A stretch of 13,048 nucleotides of DNA from Acetobacteraceae bacterium. GTDB taxonomy: Bacteria; Pseudomonadota; Alphaproteobacteria; Acetobacterales; Acetobacteraceae. A program made the translations under genes and the position numbers. This document shows, piece after piece, positions 1 to 7,623 of the stretch; position 1 is the first letter of the stretch, and each line of letters starts with the position of its first letter. Under the pieces are notes generated by a model. It did no database searches. It was not told the origin of the DNA and saw nothing but the letters and a program-made list of their open reading frames with translations. The stretch is taken from assembly GCA_027311485.1 (NCBI GenBank), contig DAICYU010000056.1:1-13048 (forward strand). The letters run 5' to 3'.

Positions 1-1
1 C

Positions 2-2692
2 GGGCGAACCGCTTTGCGCGGCGTCGGGCTGACGTTATGGCGCGGCGGCCTGGTGGGGCTGATCGGACCGGACGGTGTCGGCAAATCCACGTTGCTGGGC
101 ATCCTGGCCGGGGCCAAACGCATTCAGCAGGGACGGGTCACCGTGCTTGGCGGCGACTTGGCAAATGCCCGGCATCGCAGCCTGGTGTGTCTGCGCATCG
201 CCTACATGCCGCAGGGCCTTGGCCGAAATCTCTACCCGGACCTGACCGTGGGCGAGAACATCTCCTTCTTTGCCAGCCTGTTCGAGCAAAGCGCGGCGGA
301 GCGGCGACAGCGCATGGATGAGTTGCTGGAAGCAACCGGGCTGGCCCCGTTCGTCAAACGCGCCGCACGCAACCTGTCCGGCGGCATGCGGCAAAAGCTG
401 GGCCTGTGCTGCGCCCTGGTGCACGACCCGGACCTGCTGATCCTGGATGAACCGACCACCGGGGTCGATCCGCTGTCCCGCCGTCAGTTCTGGGAACTGG
501 TGGACCGGTTGCGGGCAGAACGACCGAACATGAGCGTGATCGTCGCAACCGCGTATATGGAGGAGGCGGAGCGGTTTGGACGGCTGGTGGCAATGCATGA
601 CGGCACGGTTCTGGCCGTCGGCAGCCCGGCCGAAATCAGGCAGCAAACCGGCTGCGAGACTCTGGAGGAAAGCTTCATCGCCCTGCTGCCGGAGGCGGTT
701 CGGGCCGGGCGCGTTCGCCTGGACATTCCGCCCCGACAGGACGACAACGGTGAGCCCGCCATCGTAGCCAACAGCCTGACCCGGCGCTTCGGCGACTTCG
801 TCGCTGTCGATAAGGTCAGCTTCAGCATCGAGCAGGGCGAGATCTTCGGCTTCCTCGGCTCCAACGGCTGCGGCAAGACAACGACCATGAAGATGCTGAC
901 CGGCCTGCTGCCCGCTACCGCCGGCGATGCGACGCTGTTCGGCAAGCCGATCGACGCCACGGACATGGCGCTGCGCTATCGCGTCGGCTACATGTCGCAA
1001 TCATTCTCCCTCTATACCGAACTCACCGTCCAGCAAAATCTCCTTCTCCACGCTCGGCTTTACCACATTCCCCCAGCGCGGGCGGAACGTCGGATCGCGG
1101 GATTGATCGAGGCTTTCTCGCTGGGTGACCACCGCTACACCCGTGCCGCGGCGCTGCCACTGGGGATTCGCCAGCGGCTGTCACTCGCCGTCGCCGTGGT
1201 GCACGAACCAGACCTGCTGATCCTGGATGAGCCGACCTCGGGCGTGGATCCGCTCGCACGGGATCAGTTCTGGGCGCTGCTGGGCGATCTGTCCCGCCGG
1301 CATGGTGTCACGATATTCGTATCGACGCACTTCATGAATGAAGCTGCGCGCTGCGACCGGATTTCATTGATGCACGCGGGGCGGGTTCTGGCGACGGGCA
1401 GCCCGGCGGACCTTGTCCGGGAATGGGGCGGGCCGACACTGGAAGATGCCTTCATCGCCTGCCTGCAGGCGGCCACCGGGGAACACCGTCAGGGCACGGG
1501 GCAGAAACAACCGGCGCCTGCAAGCACGGTCATGCCGCCCCTGGTCCGTCCGCTGAGCCGGAGCCTGTTCAGCTTCAGGCGCCTGTTTGCCTATACGCGT
1601 CGTGAGACGCTGGAGTTGCTGCGAGACCCGATCCGGCTTGGCTTCGCCGTGCTGGGCGTTGCGCTGCTGTTCCTGGTGTTTGGCTTTGGCGTCAACACCG
1701 ACGTCGACAATCTGCCGTTCGCGGCCCTGGATCAGGATCAGACGCCGGAAAGCCGAGCGTATCTGCAGGCATTCTGGGGATCACCGTATTTTACCGAACA
1801 CAGGCCGATCAAAACCCCCGAGGAATTGCAGAGGCGCATGGCGAACGGCGAACTGATGGTGGCGCTGGACATTCCACCCGGCTTCGGCCGCGACGTGCGC
1901 CGGGGGCGACCTGCGGAAGTCGGCGCCTGGGTCGACGGGGCGATGCCCTTCCGGGCCGAGACCGCCCGCGGCTATATCCAGGGCGTGCACGCGAGCTTTC
2001 TCCAGGAACTGGCGATTGCACGCGGGCAGGACCTCGACGCGATGACGCCCGCGACCATCGAGACGCGGTTTCGCTACAATCAGAGTTTCGACAGCATCAA
2101 TGCACTGGTACCGGGCGATATCGCCCTGATGTTGGCAATGATCCCGGCCATCCTGATGGCCCTCGCCGTGGTGCGGGAAAAGGAATTGGGCACGATCACC
2201 AATCTGTACGTGACGCCGGTGACGCGGCTGGAGTTCCTGCTGGGCAAGCAGCTTCCGTACGTGGCGCTGGCGATGGTCAGCTTCGTCACGCTTGTGACCA
2301 TGGCGACACAGCTTTTCGGGGTGCCGTTGAAGGGCAGCCTGCTGGCGCTGACGGTCGGGACTCTGATCTACGTATTTGCCACCACGTGCTACGGCCTGTT
2401 GATTTCGTCCTTTGCCCGCACGCAGATTGCCGCGCTGTTCGGCACTGCGATCCTTACCGTGGTGCCGGCCACGCAATTCGCCGGCATGCTTTCGCCAGTT
2501 TCTTCCCTGACCGGCATCGGTGCGTTCATGGGCCGCCTGTTTCCCATGAGCTACTATCTGCCGATCAGTGTCGGCACGTTCACCAAGGCGCTCGGGTTCG
2601 CTGAACTTGGCCGGACCATGCTGTATCTCAGCCTGTTCTTCCCGGCATTGCTGTGCATCAGCCTGCTTCTGCTGCGCAAGCAGGAAAGATAA
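2..2692 (+). CDS. rbbA: RbbA-type fused ABC transporter: ATPase-ATPase-permease (5' partial)
   Basis: Large export ABC protein carrying both nucleotide-binding domains and one permease half in one chain. The reading frame is open to the left edge (codons for GRTALRGVGL from position 2), so the start lies outside and the TTG at 14 is an internal Leu. Counting from the codon at 14: NBD1 has Walker A GPDGVGKST (18-26), signature LSGGMRQ (121-127) and Walker B LLILDEP (141-147). NBD2 has Walker A GSNGCGKTT (282-290), signature-like LPLGIRQ (381-387), Walker B (401-407) and switch His in STHFMNEA (about 439). A membrane segment near 543-560, a large non-membrane domain to about 690, then a cluster of membrane segments ending in RKQER form an ABC2-type permease. 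NBD1 lacks the switch His (ATAYMEEAE). It is followed after 3 nt by a second permease, as in the E. coli yhiI-rbbA(yhiH)-yhhJ arrangement. The substrate is unknown; the ribosome-linked role proposed for E. coli RbbA cannot be judged here. Confidence 0.93.
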   Translation, partial: GRTALRGVGLTLWRGGLVGLIGPDGVGKSTLLGILAGAKRIQQGRVTVLGGDLANARHRSLVCLRIAYMPQGLGRNLYPDLTVGENISFFASLFEQSAAERRQRMDELLEATGLAPFVKRAARNLSGGMRQKLGLCCALVHDPDLLILDEPTTGVDPLSRRQFWELVDRLRAERPNMSVIVATAYMEEAERFGRLVAMHDGTVLAVGSPAEIRQQTGCETLEESFIALLPEAVRAGRVRLDIPPRQDDNGEPAIVANSLTRRFGDFVAVDKVSFSIEQGEIFGFLGSNGCGKTTTMKMLTGLLPATAGDATLFGKPIDATDMALRYRVGYMSQSFSLYTELTVQQNLLLHARLYHIPPARAERRIAGLIEAFSLGDHRYTRAAALPLGIRQRLSLAVAVVHEPDLLILDEPTSGVDPLARDQFWALLGDLSRRHGVTIFVSTHFMNEAARCDRISLMHAGRVLATGSPADLVREWGGPTLEDAFIACLQAATGEHRQGTGQKQPAPASTVMPPLVRPLSRSLFSFRRLFAYTRRETLELLRDPIRLGFAVLGVALLFLVFGFGVNTDVDNLPFAALDQDQTPESRAYLQAFWGSPYFTEHRPIKTPEELQRRMANGELMVALDIPPGFGRDVRRGRPAEVGAWVDGAMPFRAETARGYIQGVHASFLQELAIARGQDLDAMTPATIETRFRYNQSFDSINALVPGDIALMLAMIPAILMALAVVREKELGTITNLYVTPVTRLEFLLGKQLPYVALAMVSFVTLVTMATQLFGVPLKGSLLALTVGTLIYVFATTCYGLLISSFARTQIAALFGTAILTVVPATQFAGMLSPVSSLTGIGAFMGRLFPMSYYLPISVGTFTKALGFAELGRTMLYLSLFFPALLCISLLLLRKQER

Positions 2693-2695
2693 GGC

Positions 2696-3826
2696 ATGTG
2701 GCGTAGCGCGCAGAACGTGTTCTGGCTGGCGGCCAAGGAAGTGCGCAGCTTCCTCAATGATTATGTTCTTCTGGGCCTCGTGATCTGGAGCTTTACTTTC
2801 TCGGTCATGTCGATGGCGCAGAACACGGCACAGGAGGTGTATCACGCTGCGATCGCCATCGCCGACGAGGATCATTCACAGCTGTCCCATGCGATCGCGC
2901 AGAGCTTCCTGCCGCCCTACTTCAAGCCGGCGCAATTGATCGATCCACGTGACATAGACCGCCTGCTCGATATGGCACGCTATACGTTCATCATCGACAT
3001 CCCGCCGCATTTCCAGCGCGATGTGGATGCCGGGCGCGTGCCGGCCGTGCAGGTGAATGTCGATGCCACGGCCGCCATGCAGGCCGGTGTCGGGGCGGGA
3101 TACGTGCAGCAGATCCTGGCCACCGAAATCGCCCGCCACGCCGCGCAGACCGATGAGGCGCCCCCGAACACCGTCGGACTCGCGCTGCACATCGCCTTTA
3201 ATCCCAACGCGACGCCCGGCTGGTTCATGAGCATCATGGGTATCCTGAACAACATTTCGATGTTGGCGATCGTCCTGGCAGGCGCCGCGGTGATCCGGGA
3301 ACGTGAGCACGGCACGATGGATCATCTGCTGACCATGCCGCTGTCACCGGTGGAGATCGCGCTGGCCAAGGTACTGGCGAACGGCTTCGTGGTATCCGTG
3401 GCCACGGCATTCTCATTGTATGTCGTCGTGCGCGGATTGCTGGCGATCCCGATTGCCGGATCGATCCCGCTGTTCATGGCAGGCGTGCTGCTCTATTTGT
3501 TCTTCGCATCGGCTGTCGGGCTGTTCCTTGCCACCGTTGCACGGTCCATGCCGCAGCTTGGCCTGCTGTTCATGCTTGTCTTCATGCCGATGATGATGCT
3601 GTCCGGCGGCAATACGCCACTGGAAAGCGAACCGTATGTCTTGCAGATCCTGATGCAGGGCGTTGCGTCAACCTGGTTCGTGAAATTCGCCCAGGCCATC
3701 CTGTACCGCGGCGCCGGCTTTTCGCTTGTCTGGCCGGATTTCCTCGCCGTTGCAGGTTTGGGATCCGTGTTCTTTGCCGCCGCCGTCCTGCGCTTTCGCC
3801 AGGTGTCCGCCGCGGCGGTGGGCTGA
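2696..3826 (+). CDS. yhhJ: ABC-2 type transporter permease, YhhJ-like
   Basis: Inner-membrane permease of 376 residues, close to the usual length of the YhhJ family, probably pairing with the permease half of the upstream fused ABC protein. It has an N-terminal membrane segment (about residues 24-42, beginning VLLGLVIWSF), a large soluble domain (about 45-175) typical of ABC2 exporters partnered with HlyD-type adaptors, then about five membrane segments from 180 to the C-terminus, with the ABC2 hallmark REREHGTMDHLL (about 201-212) after the second segment. The ATG lies 3 nt after the upstream stop, and a GGAAAG-like ribosome site overlaps the end of the upstream gene, so the two are cotranscribed. 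It converges on the PRPP synthetase gene with a 26-nt gap. The substrate cannot be read from the sequence. Confidence 0.92.
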   Translation: MWRSAQNVFWLAAKEVRSFLNDYVLLGLVIWSFTFSVMSMAQNTAQEVYHAAIAIADEDHSQLSHAIAQSFLPPYFKPAQLIDPRDIDRLLDMARYTFIIDIPPHFQRDVDAGRVPAVQVNVDATAAMQAGVGAGYVQQILATEIARHAAQTDEAPPNTVGLALHIAFNPNATPGWFMSIMGILNNISMLAIVLAGAAVIREREHGTMDHLLTMPLSPVEIALAKVLANGFVVSVATAFSLYVVVRGLLAIPIAGSIPLFMAGVLLYLFFASAVGLFLATVARSMPQLGLLFMLVFMPMMMLSGGNTPLESEPYVLQILMQGVASTWFVKFAQAILYRGAGFSLVWPDFLAVAGLGSVFFAAAVLRFRQVSAAAVG

Positions 3827-3852
3827 TCGGACGGGACTGCGCACCGTCGCCG

Positions 3853-4806
3853 TCAGTCTCGGCATGCGGCGACGGCGCGCGCGATCGCCTGGCTGGCGTC
3901 CAGTATCATCAGGCGGGTTGCCGCTGCGCTGGCCGCATGGCAGGTCGGAACCGTATTCGTTACGATAATCTGGTCGATTGCCGGGGTTTCGAATAGCGTC
4001 CGCGCCCCACCCACGAACAGCCCGTGCGCCGCGGCGGCAAAAACCTTCGTCGCCCCAGCCGCTCGGCAGGCCTCGGCCGCCCGCACCAGCGTTCCGCCTG
4101 TGCTGATCAGGTCATCGATGATGACGGCGACCCGCCCGCGTACCTCGCCGGCCAACAGCGCCCCGCTGACCACGCCGCCGCTGCGGAATTTTTCCATGTA
4201 GGCGGAGCTGACATCGGTTCCGGTCAGCTTCTCCAGCGCCTGGCGAAACTGTTCGGCCCGCTTCGCCCCGCCCGCGTCGGGGGAGACGGCAACCACCTGC
4301 TCCCCACGCACCAGAGGCGCAAAATGCGCCGCCATGACATGCGCGATCTCGATGTGCCAGGTCGGACAGCGGAATGCGTTCTCGAACGCCGTGACGTTGT
4401 GCACTTCCACCGCGATCACCCTGTCGATGCGGACTGCCTCGAACATGGCGGCGACATAACGCGTGATCACCGGATCGTTCGTCTTCGTCCGGCGGTCCTT
4501 GCGCGCGTAACACAGGTAAGGCGTGATCGCGGTGACGCTTTGCGCCCCGGCATCCTTCAGCGCGCCACAAAAGAACAGAAGCCGGCACAGTTTGTCGTTG
4601 CCGCTCTCCTTCTCATCCCCGTGCAGCGCGTGCAGGACAAAAACGTCGTGCCCCCGCACGGACTGAAGTGAGCGTGTCTTATGCTCCCCATCCTCGAAAT
4701 CGCGCTCCTCATGCTGGGCAAGAGGCACTTCGAGCCGTGTGGCGACGCGTTCAGCCAAGGCACGGCTGCCGTTCAGGCCAAAAAAGGACAATGGATGGAG
4801 AGTCAT
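3853..4806 (-). CDS. prs: Ribose-phosphate pyrophosphokinase (PRPP synthetase), accessory paralogue
   Basis: Makes PRPP from ribose 5-phosphate and ATP in the cytoplasm. The 317-residue length fits the family. Visible motifs in order: ATP-site FEDGE (37-41), flexible-loop RKDRR (102-106), metal-site His in EVHN (136), VSPDAGGAKRA (174-184), catalytic-loop Lys/Arg in EKFR (205-208), PRPP/ribose-5-phosphate loop IIDDLISTGGT (229-239) and HGLF (261-264). The loop reads DDLISTGGT instead of the common DDM/I-x-DTGGT, and the DLH metal motif is VEVH, so this is a divergent copy rather than an obvious housekeeping Prs. Its ATG overlaps the TGA of the upstream phosphoribosyltransferase gene (ATGA, 4 nt), implying coupling. 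Being cotranscribed with a PRPP-binding enzyme, and near nicotinate phosphoribosyltransferase, suggests dedicated PRPP supply. Confidence 0.92.
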   Translation of the reverse strand: MTLHPLSFFGLNGSRALAERVATRLEVPLAQHEERDFEDGEHKTRSLQSVRGHDVFVLHALHGDEKESGNDKLCRLLFFCGALKDAGAQSVTAITPYLCYARKDRRTKTNDPVITRYVAAMFEAVRIDRVIAVEVHNVTAFENAFRCPTWHIEIAHVMAAHFAPLVRGEQVVAVSPDAGGAKRAEQFRQALEKLTGTDVSSAYMEKFRSGGVVSGALLAGEVRGRVAVIIDDLISTGGTLVRAAEACRAAGATKVFAAAAHGLFVGGARTLFETPAIDQIIVTNTVPTCHAASAAATRLMILDASQAIARAVAACRD

Positions 4807-5474
4807 TGGGGCATTCCGGGTGACGTTCGGACGGAAACGAAGGCGCGCGCCTGGTTGAGCAGATCGGTAACTTCGGCGTCGGCAAGCTGCTCAAAGTTAC
4901 GATAGAACTGGCCGACCGCCATGAAATGCGCCGGGGTGTGCAAACAGATTGTCGTGTCGACCTCCCCGCGCAGCCGCCTGAGCGTGTCTTCCGGCGCCAC
5001 CGGCACCGCGAGTATAACGCGCGCCGGCTTGCGGCGCCGGGTGCCACGCAGGGCGGCGCGTATCGTCGCGCCGGTGGCAATGCCATCATCCACAACGATC
5101 GCGGTGCGGCCGGCAATGTCCACAGGCGGATGCGCCCCGAGATAGACGTGGCGGCGGCGCTCTATTTCTCGCAGCGCATCCGCCTTCGCCTCCTCAAGAT
5201 AGCTGGAGGGGATATTCAGATCAGCGATCAGATGCGGATCGGTGACCAGTTCGGGGCCGTCGGCAACAGCGCCGATGGCCAATTCCGGCTGGAACGGCAC
5301 GCCAATTTTGCGCACCAGCACCAGGTCGAGCGGTGCGCGGAGCGCGCGGGCGATTTCGAACCCCACGGGCACGCCGCCACGGGGCAGTGCCAGCACGACC
5401 GGATCGCTAGGCTTGAGTTCGAGCAGACGTTCTGCGAGCAGAGTGCCGGCTTCATGCCGATCGGCGAACACCAT
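4803..5474 (-). CDS. Predicted phosphoribosyltransferase (COG1926-like)
   Basis: Type I phosphoribosyltransferase fold protein with unknown acceptor base. From the chosen start (223 residues) it has the N-terminal FADRHEAGTLLAERL typical of this family, the PPi-loop-like PRGG (31-34), RKIG (55-58) and the PRPP-binding loop IVVDDGIATGAT (126-137). I chose the ATG at 5474 because it lies 4 nt past the hydrolase stop with a GTAGGA-type site just upstream. An in-frame ATG at 5492 would add six residues, overlap the hydrolase end and lacks a visible ribosome site. It sits between an alpha/beta hydrolase gene and the PRPP synthetase gene. In mycobacterial Rv0571c and similar proteins this domain is fused to a hydrolase domain, so the two neighbours probably act together. 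The exact reaction is not known to me. Confidence 0.88.
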   Translation of the reverse strand: MVFADRHEAGTLLAERLLELKPSDPVVLALPRGGVPVGFEIARALRAPLDLVLVRKIGVPFQPELAIGAVADGPELVTDPHLIADLNIPSSYLEEAKADALREIERRRHVYLGAHPPVDIAGRTAIVVDDGIATGATIRAALRGTRRRKPARVILAVPVAPEDTLRRLRGEVDTTICLHTPAHFMAVGQFYRNFEQLADAEVTDLLNQARAFVSVRTSPGMPQ

Positions 5475-5478
5475 GGTC

Positions 5479-6135
5479 CTACGTCCCCACATGCGTTACC
5501 AGATGCTTCAGGAACCAGGACCGGGCCAGCGCAACGACGGATTCCAGCTTACCCGGCTCCTCAAACAGATGCGTTGCACCGGCAATGACTTCCAACCGGT
5601 GCTCGCACCGCAGCTGTGCCGCTGCCGCCTGGTTCAGTGCCAGCACGTCAGGGTCGTTGCCGCCCACGATCAGCAGCGTCGCCGCGGTGACCTGTGGCAG
5701 GGCGTCCGCCGCCAGATCGGGCCGGCCGCCACGGCTGACGATGGCGGTCACGTCATGGCGGGCGGCGGCGGCAACAAGCGCGGCGGCGGCCCCTGTGCTC
5801 GCCCCAAAGAAGCCGAGTGGCAGAGTGGACATATCCGAGGTGTGGCGCGCCAGATCGGCCGCCTGATCCAGGCGGCCGGCCAGCAGGGCGATATCAAAGA
5901 CGTTGGCGCGGACAGCGGCCTCGTCATCCGTCAGCAGGTCAAACAGCATGGTGGCAAAGCCGGCACGGCCCAGTGAATCGGCGACGAAGGCGTTGCGCGG
6001 ACTCAGGCGGCTGCTGCCGCTGCCATGGGCGAATACGACAACGCCCCGCGGCGGGACGGCCGGGAAGGCGAGCAGCCCCTTCGCGCCGCATGAGGGCAAG
6101 ATCACCGACTCAGTCCGGCCTTTCACGGATGACAT
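5479..6135 (-). CDS. Dienelactone-hydrolase-like alpha/beta hydrolase
   Basis: Cytoplasmic serine hydrolase of 218 residues with no signal peptide. The oxyanion/strand-3 motif HGSGSSRLSPRN lies at 37-48, the nucleophile elbow GASTG at 111-115 (Ser113), a candidate acid Asp161 in GGNDPDV, and the catalytic His189 in GATHLFEEPG. The triad is therefore complete and the protein should be active; the substrate is unknown. The ATG at 6135 is supported by a GGGGGA ribosome site 6 nt upstream (6142-6147). It is the first gene of a block with the phosphoribosyltransferase and PRPP synthetase, and an FNR/FixK-like box lies at 6189-6202. Related hydrolase domains occur fused behind the phosphoribosyltransferase domain in other bacteria, so a substrate linked to a phosphoribosyl product is an inference, not a demonstrated activity. 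Confidence 0.88.
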   Translation of the reverse strand: MSSVKGRTESVILPSCGAKGLLAFPAVPPRGVVVFAHGSGSSRLSPRNAFVADSLGRAGFATMLFDLLTDDEAAVRANVFDIALLAGRLDQAADLARHTSDMSTLPLGFFGASTGAAAALVAAAARHDVTAIVSRGGRPDLAADALPQVTAATLLIVGGNDPDVLALNQAAAAQLRCEHRLEVIAGATHLFEEPGKLESVVALARSWFLKHLVTHVGT

Positions 6136-6188
6136 GACACGTCCCCCTGCTCCACCGGTCCGTAGAGCATCCGGCGCATCTGACCATG

Positions 6189-6202
6189 TTGACAGGAATC
6201 AA
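6189..6202 (-). promoter_or_regulatory. FNR/FixK-like box before the hydrolase-PRTase-prs block
   Basis: TTGACAGGAATCAA matches the FNR/FixK consensus TTGAT-N4-ATCAA with one mismatch and carries the full core TTGA-N6-TCAA. Its centre (6195.5) would place an activated start near 6154, with a TCTACG-like -10 at 6161-6166 and a leader of about 19 nt to the ATG at 6135. It overlaps the stop codon of the upstream gene, so it would give the three-gene block its own promoter inside the larger cluster. The regulator itself is not in the window. Confidence 0.65.
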
Positions 6203-7623
6203 TGGGCCCCATTGTTGAACAACTGGCAGTCAACGCGCGGCGCCGTGACCAGCGGCAGCGCGCTCGCGACCGCGGCAAGGGCGCTTCCACGGTCCTCGAG
6301 GGTCCGCCATACGCGCCGGCTGAGGGAGGGCGGTAGAGGCCCCAGCCAGAATGGCAACAACTGGATGGTCAGCGGCAATGCAGCCAGCCCCTGACGCTCA
6401 TCACCTGGCGTGAACATCCCTTCGATCAGCACGGAACAACCGGCTGCCAGCACCGCGAAAGCCTCGCGCCATGTTGCGTTTCCGACTCTGTCGAGGTGAA
6501 GGATGCGGGCACCGGGTACGGGGGCAACCTGGCCCGCGAGCATTTTGGCCGTGTCTGTGCGCCTGACGGTATCGGCGCCGCCCAACATGATCAATGTCGG
6601 CGGTGGCGGAACCAGGAAGCCGGAGGCGGCGGCGATATGGCGGCGGGCCAGATCCACCAGACCCGTCGCCTTGCGTTTGTCCGGACTGCGCCGCGCGCCA
6701 CCAGCCAAGGCGTAGCTCCGCGTGGCGGCCCGTAGCGACAGAAACAGCGGCAGCGCCCGCAGGCCATCCGTCTCCGCCGTCCGGTCCAGATAGGTATTGA
6801 ACACGACGTTGCCGAGGTCGCCGCGGCCACGCACATGCAGGTCCATCAGCAGAAACGCCAGGTCGTAGAGAACGTCGATGCAGCTGATTTCATCGCTGAA
6901 CTCAATGCAATCGAACAATGTCGGCTGGCCTTCGTAGAGGCAGATATTGGCAAGCCGCAGATCGCCGTGGCAGCGACGCACGCTGCCCTGCGTCCGCCGT
7001 CGATCCAGCAGGCGACCCAGCCGACTGATTGCGATCTTGCTGCGGCTCGTCAGGTCTTCCATGGCAGCACCGTCCAGCGTGGCGCCGACCAGCGCCAGTT
7101 CACGGCCATTGTCGGCAATCACACGCCGGATCGCCTGGCTGCCGCCGAACGCCGGCGCCACCTCGGCGTCGGCATGGAACCGTGCGACGCTGACGCCGAG
7201 CGCCTGCATCAGCTCCGGCGTCAGTTCGCCCCTGTCGGCCAGACGGTCGAACAGATCAGACTGCGCAAACTGGCGCATGACGACCACGAAATCCACGGCC
7301 GGGCCAGGACCGTTGAATGCCAGCACACCGTCCGGCCCGCAGTTGATCGGCCAGACGGCACAGTAGATTTCGGGCGCTGTCCGCCGGTTCAGCCGCAGTT
7401 CGGCCTGGCACGCACGCGCCCGCAATTCCACCGTGGTATAGTCGAGCGAAGCATACCGGATCGCCCTTTTCAGCTTGTAGGCGCTATCCCCGACCAGGAA
7501 GACAAGCGAGCAATGGGTTTCGATCCGCCGCACATCGGCCGTCGGAAGACCGTAACTGGCTGGACGTGACAGGAACGCGACAACGGCCTGCTGCGGATCG
7601 GCGAGCGTGGACAGATCGATCAC
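6199..7623 (-). CDS. Aminoglycoside-phosphotransferase-like / degenerate P-loop kinase fusion
   Basis: Two-part protein of the COG2187-COG0645 type, 474 residues from the GTG at 7623. That start gives a GTGA overlap with the pncB stop and has AGGGGAG 7 nt upstream; an open frame further upstream only overlaps pncB. The N-terminal kinase-like half keeps the expected residues: Lys50 in SAYKLKR, the catalytic loop HGDLRLANI (219-227) and the metal-binding Asp238 in FDCIEF. The C-terminal half (about 342-474) aligns in outline to the P-loop kinase domain of this family, including ILHLD and AGCSVLIEGMF, but its Walker A is destroyed: GGADTVRRTDTAK (348-360) stands where G-x4-GK-S/T is expected. 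The second domain is probably not an active kinase. M. tuberculosis Rv2004c is a comparable fusion. The substrate is unknown. Confidence 0.85.
   Translation of the reverse strand: MIDLSTLADPQQAVVAFLSRPASYGLPTADVRRIETHCSLVFLVGDSAYKLKRAIRYASLDYTTVELRARACQAELRLNRRTAPEIYCAVWPINCGPDGVLAFNGPGPAVDFVVVMRQFAQSDLFDRLADRGELTPELMQALGVSVARFHADAEVAPAFGGSQAIRRVIADNGRELALVGATLDGAAMEDLTSRSKIAISRLGRLLDRRRTQGSVRRCHGDLRLANICLYEGQPTLFDCIEFSDEISCIDVLYDLAFLLMDLHVRGRGDLGNVVFNTYLDRTAETDGLRALPLFLSLRAATRSYALAGGARRSPDKRKATGLVDLARRHIAAASGFLVPPPPTLIMLGGADTVRRTDTAKMLAGQVAPVPGARILHLDRVGNATWREAFAVLAAGCSVLIEGMFTPGDERQGLAALPLTIQLLPFWLGPLPPSLSRRVWRTLEDRGSALAAVASALPLVTAPRVDCQLFNNGAH

Noticed and set aside
14..16. TTG as the start of the first ABC gene
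   Set aside because: The frame continues to the left edge and the residues before it (GRTA) fit the family's NBD N-terminus, so the gene is cut by the window.
1781..2875. Minus-strand open frame of 364 codons under the ABC genes
   Set aside because: His/Arg/Gln-rich antisense shadow of the permease region with no recognisable domain and no promoter.
3827..3852. Terminator between the convergent permease and prs genes
   Set aside because: Only a 5-bp GACGG/CCGTC stem (3830-3834 and 3844-3848) without a T-tract; too weak to call.
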